From NCBI GenBank assembly GCA_030622125.1, contig JAUXGM010000040.1, forward strand, positions 1 to 15,930: a stretch of DNA of 15,930 nucleotides, in the 5' to 3' direction. The notes below the pieces were generated by a model that saw nothing but the letters and a program-made list of their open reading frames with translations, did not search any database and was not told the DNA's origin. Origin of the DNA: a bacterium (lineage in GTDB: Bacteria > AUK180). Positions 14,129 to 15,930 of this stretch are shown in pieces. The position numbers and the translations under genes are program-made. Position 1 is the stretch's first letter. Each line of letters begins with the position of its first letter.

Positions 14129-15578
14129 TAACAAAAAAAAGGTGTGGATAACAACAGGAAAAATCGGTATTTTTAAAACCTGCCCATATAGATATCGTAA
14201 GCTTTACATATCAATGGACACGCCGAAAAAAGAATGGAAACCAAACCCAAACTATGAGAATCTTTCAAAGAACATTAAGAAAAAAATTGAAGAAAGCAGC
14301 AAGATATTTAGAGGGCGAATTCCAACAATAATAGAGAATATTGATCCTAAGGATGAAAGATTCGATGAAAAGACGCTTTTGGATTTTGAAAGGGAATTAA
14401 ATGAATTTATAAGTGAAAATAAATTTTCAGAATACAAGCAATATGAAAAACCTAAGTTTATTGAATACAGTGATAATTTCGGATTGCTTGCGAAACCTGA
14501 TTTTACGATCAATATCAACAAGATACCAACAGCTGCTTTTATCTCGAACAGTAAATATGTTAAGATAAAAGAAAATTTAGAATATGATATGGAGCATCTT
14601 TTAAATGTATGGACATTGAGAAAAAAATTCTCTGAAATTAAAAGAATTCTTTATATCTTTCCACTCGGTAAAAAATTACTTTGGGCGGATATAGATGAGG
14701 GCGATTTCGAGAATGGCGAAGAAGAGATCAGAAAATTTATCAATGATCTTTCAAAATCCAATTTTCAATCGGGAAGAAATCCTTTTTGTGATTGGTGTGA
14801 TTTTCAAGACAATTGTCCTGCATGGAAGGGGTATCCGTTCACGATCAAAAAGGAAAAAAGAAAAGTCATACCCAGATTGAGTTATTCCAAACTTGATCTA
14901 TATAAAAGGTGTCCTTTTGCCTACAAAAAGGTCTATGTAGATAAGATACCGCAAAAGGCAAGGGATTTTTTCAGCACCGGAACAACGGTCCATAATGTGA
15001 TGGAGGAGATTGAACAGCTTGACATCCCGTTAAGTGTAAATGATATACATAATATATATTTAAAAAAATGGGAATCCCCGGGTTTTATTTCAAAAGAGGA
15101 TGAGGCGGAACAAAAAAAAGCGGTGTGGGCATGGTTTGAAAAATATTTAAAAGAAATCGCATTAAATCCATTTAAAAAAGCGAAATGGACAGAGTTATAT
15201 TTTCAATTTCCAATAAAGAACAAGGTAATGGTTAATGGATTTATAGATAGGATCGATAAAAATGAAAATGGTAAATATGAGATCATTGATTATAAAACAG
15301 AGAATATGATCAGAAGTCAGGAGGATGTGGATAGTGATATGCAGTTAACGGCATATTCTTGGGCGGCAAAAAAACTCGGAATGGAGGTTGAACGCCTTTC
15401 ACTGCATTTTGTCCGATTTCAAAAAAACATTTATACAACAAGAACCGATGCTGATATTGAAAGATTTGAAAAAGAGGTTTCAGAATGGTTTGATAAAATA
15501 GAGACGGAAAAAGAATTTCCACCGAAAAAGAACAAATACTGTGATCATTGTGATTTCAAGGAGATTTGTGGAATATAA
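14112..15578 (+). CDS. Tandem PD-(D/E)XK (RecB/AddB/Cas4-type) iron-sulfur nuclease: dead first copy, intact second copy
   Basis: This 488-residue protein contains two copies of a RecB-like nuclease fold. Copy 2 (about 252-488) is complete: SYSKLDLYKRCPFAYK, H294 in GTTVHN, D379 in NGFIDRID, D393 and K395 in EIIDYKT, Q411 and Y415 in QLTAYSW, and Cys C267, C477, C480, C486. Copy 1 (about 10-240) has the matching KIGIFKTCPYRYRK, KPDF (D130) and DMEHLLNVW, but FISNSK (143-148) replaces IIDYKT, so the catalytic Asp and Lys are lost. It still keeps C24, C226, C229 and C235. Both copies share the CX2CX5C spacing of the AddB/Cas4 cluster-binding staple. The expected action is Mg-dependent cutting of DNA ends in repair, recombination or defence. 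GAGGAG (14099-14104) lies 7 nt before the ATG; the gene is last in the operon. Confidence 0.86.
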   Translation: MNWGNNNKKKVWITTGKIGIFKTCPYRYRKLYISMDTPKKEWKPNPNYENLSKNIKKKIEESSKIFRGRIPTIIENIDPKDERFDEKTLLDFERELNEFISENKFSEYKQYEKPKFIEYSDNFGLLAKPDFTININKIPTAAFISNSKYVKIKENLEYDMEHLLNVWTLRKKFSEIKRILYIFPLGKKLLWADIDEGDFENGEEEIRKFINDLSKSNFQSGRNPFCDWCDFQDNCPAWKGYPFTIKKEKRKVIPRLSYSKLDLYKRCPFAYKKVYVDKIPQKARDFFSTGTTVHNVMEEIEQLDIPLSVNDIHNIYLKKWESPGFISKEDEAEQKKAVWAWFEKYLKEIALNPFKKAKWTELYFQFPIKNKVMVNGFIDRIDKNENGKYEIIDYKTENMIRSQEDVDSDMQLTAYSWAAKKLGMEVERLSLHFVRFQKNIYTTRTDADIERFEKEVSEWFDKIETEKEFPPKKNKYCDHCDFKEICGI

Positions 15579-15610
15579 AAACAAGTCAAAAGTGACGAAG
15601 TCATTATGAG

Positions 15611-15650
15611 CCTTTGATTCACATCAAAGGTGTAATAATCTCATTTTTTA
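15611..15650 (+). terminator. Possible rho-independent terminator after the operon
   Basis: CCTTTGAT (15611-15618) and ATCAAAGG (15623-15630) form a perfect 8-bp stem with a TCAC loop, 33 bp after the nuclease stop. The outer ATGAG (15606-15610) and CTCAT (15640-15644) can extend it with a one-sided 9-nt bulge that brings TTTTTTA (15644-15650) next to the stem. The low-GC stem and the bulge make it a weak example. Confidence 0.5.
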
Positions 15651-15664
15651 TTTGATTGGTGCAA

Positions 15665-15712
15665 GCGTATATGTGTATATGCGAATATGCGAATATGCGA
15701 ATATGTGCATAC
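15665..15712. repeat. Tandem 8-bp repeat, six units, three identical
   Basis: The units are GCGTATAT, GTGTATAT, then GCGAATAT three times, then GTGCATAC. The period is exact at 8 bp over 48 bp, and the outer units are diverged. The tract lies between the operon terminator and a promoter. It is a simple-sequence tract prone to copy-number change, with no obvious function. Confidence 0.8.
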
Positions 15713-15732
15713 GGGAAATTTACACAATTCCC

Positions 15733-15761
15733 TTGAATTAAATTCAAAAAAAGTTTATAAT
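15733..15761 (+). promoter_or_regulatory. Sigma70-type promoter before the right-edge frame
   Basis: -35 TTGAAT (15733-15738) and -10 TATAAT (15756-15761) are 17 bp apart. Transcription would begin near 15768, giving a leader of about 54 nt that contains AGGAG at 15812-15816. Unlike the three leaderless promoters of this window, this one leaves room for a ribosome-binding site. Confidence 0.6.
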
Positions 15762-15821
15762 TCAAATACATATTTTACGGGATATTGGAGTTCATTGATA
15801 AGGGATGGAAAAGGAGTAGTG

Positions 15822-15930
15822 ATGATCAGGAATTATCAAGTTTCAGAAAAATGGTTAAAAAGCCGAAAAGGGAAATATCTCACCACTGACGAGATCAAAA
15901 CCTACTGCCACATCATCACCGCCCTCTCCC
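15822..15930 (+). CDS. Partial frame resembling the C-terminal tail of type ISP restriction-modification / adenine methyltransferase proteins (cut by window end)
   Basis: Thirty-six codons are visible from ATG 15822, preceded by AGGAG (15812-15816) at 5 nt. The peptide includes RNYQVSEKWLKSRKGK, LTTDEIKTYCHIITALS. The pattern YQV..KWLK.RKG..L....I..Y..I..AL is the usual C-terminal end of large type ISP R-M proteins and related DNA methyltransferases, where it follows more than a thousand residues that are absent here. So this is either a detached C-terminal fragment that acquired a promoter and start, or a decayed gene remnant. Base use changes within it: the last 50 bases hold 28 G or C with many C-ending codons (ACC, CAC, ATC, CTC), unlike the rest of the window, suggesting recent transfer. 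The 3' end lies outside the window. Confidence 0.5.
   Translation, partial: MIRNYQVSEKWLKSRKGKYLTTDEIKTYCHIITALS

Noticed and set aside
15776-15890. Alternative frame reading through the right-edge region (YGILEFIDKGWKRSS...)
   Set aside because: It ends at a TGA near 15890 and has no family resemblance, whereas the frame from ATG 15822 has a Shine-Dalgarno and a recognisable pattern.

Overview
The window is AT-rich bacterial DNA. Several signs point to the FCB superphylum (Bacteroidetes-like and related candidate phyla such as Cloacimonadota or WOR-3-type lineages). Two secreted peptidases end in a PNP...GxLV...GIY type tail (T9SS or FlgD-Ig-like sorting domain). There is a pheT, small coiled-coil gene, zapA order, and a minute mS38/bS22-like ribosomal protein. 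The exact phylum cannot be fixed from the sequence alone.

Left part (1-5028): a short repeat-bearing spacer, then a secreted clostripain-type (C11) peptidase on the + strand (260-2761). Convergent to it lie a 31-codon ribosomal-protein-like gene (2775-2870, -) with its own promoter, and a secreted M14 zinc carboxypeptidase (2926-4644, -). The spacer between the M14 gene and the next operon is a 275-bp island of short palindromes and imperfect direct repeats, bounded by inverted copies of a CGTCATTC...GAGCCCC motif.

Middle and right part (5029-15578): nine + strand genes lie within 10 bp of each other or overlap, so they look like one operon. In order they are: a membrane-anchored protein with two ComEA-type HhH domains; an intact but catalytically dead UvrD-like helicase; a 75-aa tail-anchored protein; a secreted ComEC-type metallo-beta-lactamase domain fused to four ComEA-type HhH domains; pheS; pheT; a ZapB-like coiled-coil protein; zapA; and a tandem PD-(D/E)XK nuclease whose first copy is inactive while the second is intact. 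DNA-handling proteins therefore bracket a translation and cell-division core. The pseudo-helicase plus the iron-sulfur-type nuclease recall AddB, and the HhH and MBL proteins recall ComEA plus the soluble domain of ComEC. A joint role in DNA capture or processing is an inference.

Regulation: five promoter-like sequences can be read, all with TTGnnn and TATAAT/TAAAAT boxes 17 bp apart. Three of them put the expected transcription start at or within a few bases of the ATG, leaving no room for a ribosome-binding site, so the C11, M14 and ComEA-like genes appear to be leaderless. Genes inside the operon and the ribosomal-protein gene mostly carry Shine-Dalgarno sequences.

Right edge (15579-15930): a probable weak terminator, six tandem 8-bp units, another promoter, and the start of a frame matching the C-terminal tail of type ISP restriction-modification/adenine methyltransferase proteins, with a visible rise in GC and cut by the window end. 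No tRNA, rRNA, CRISPR array or transposase gene was seen.
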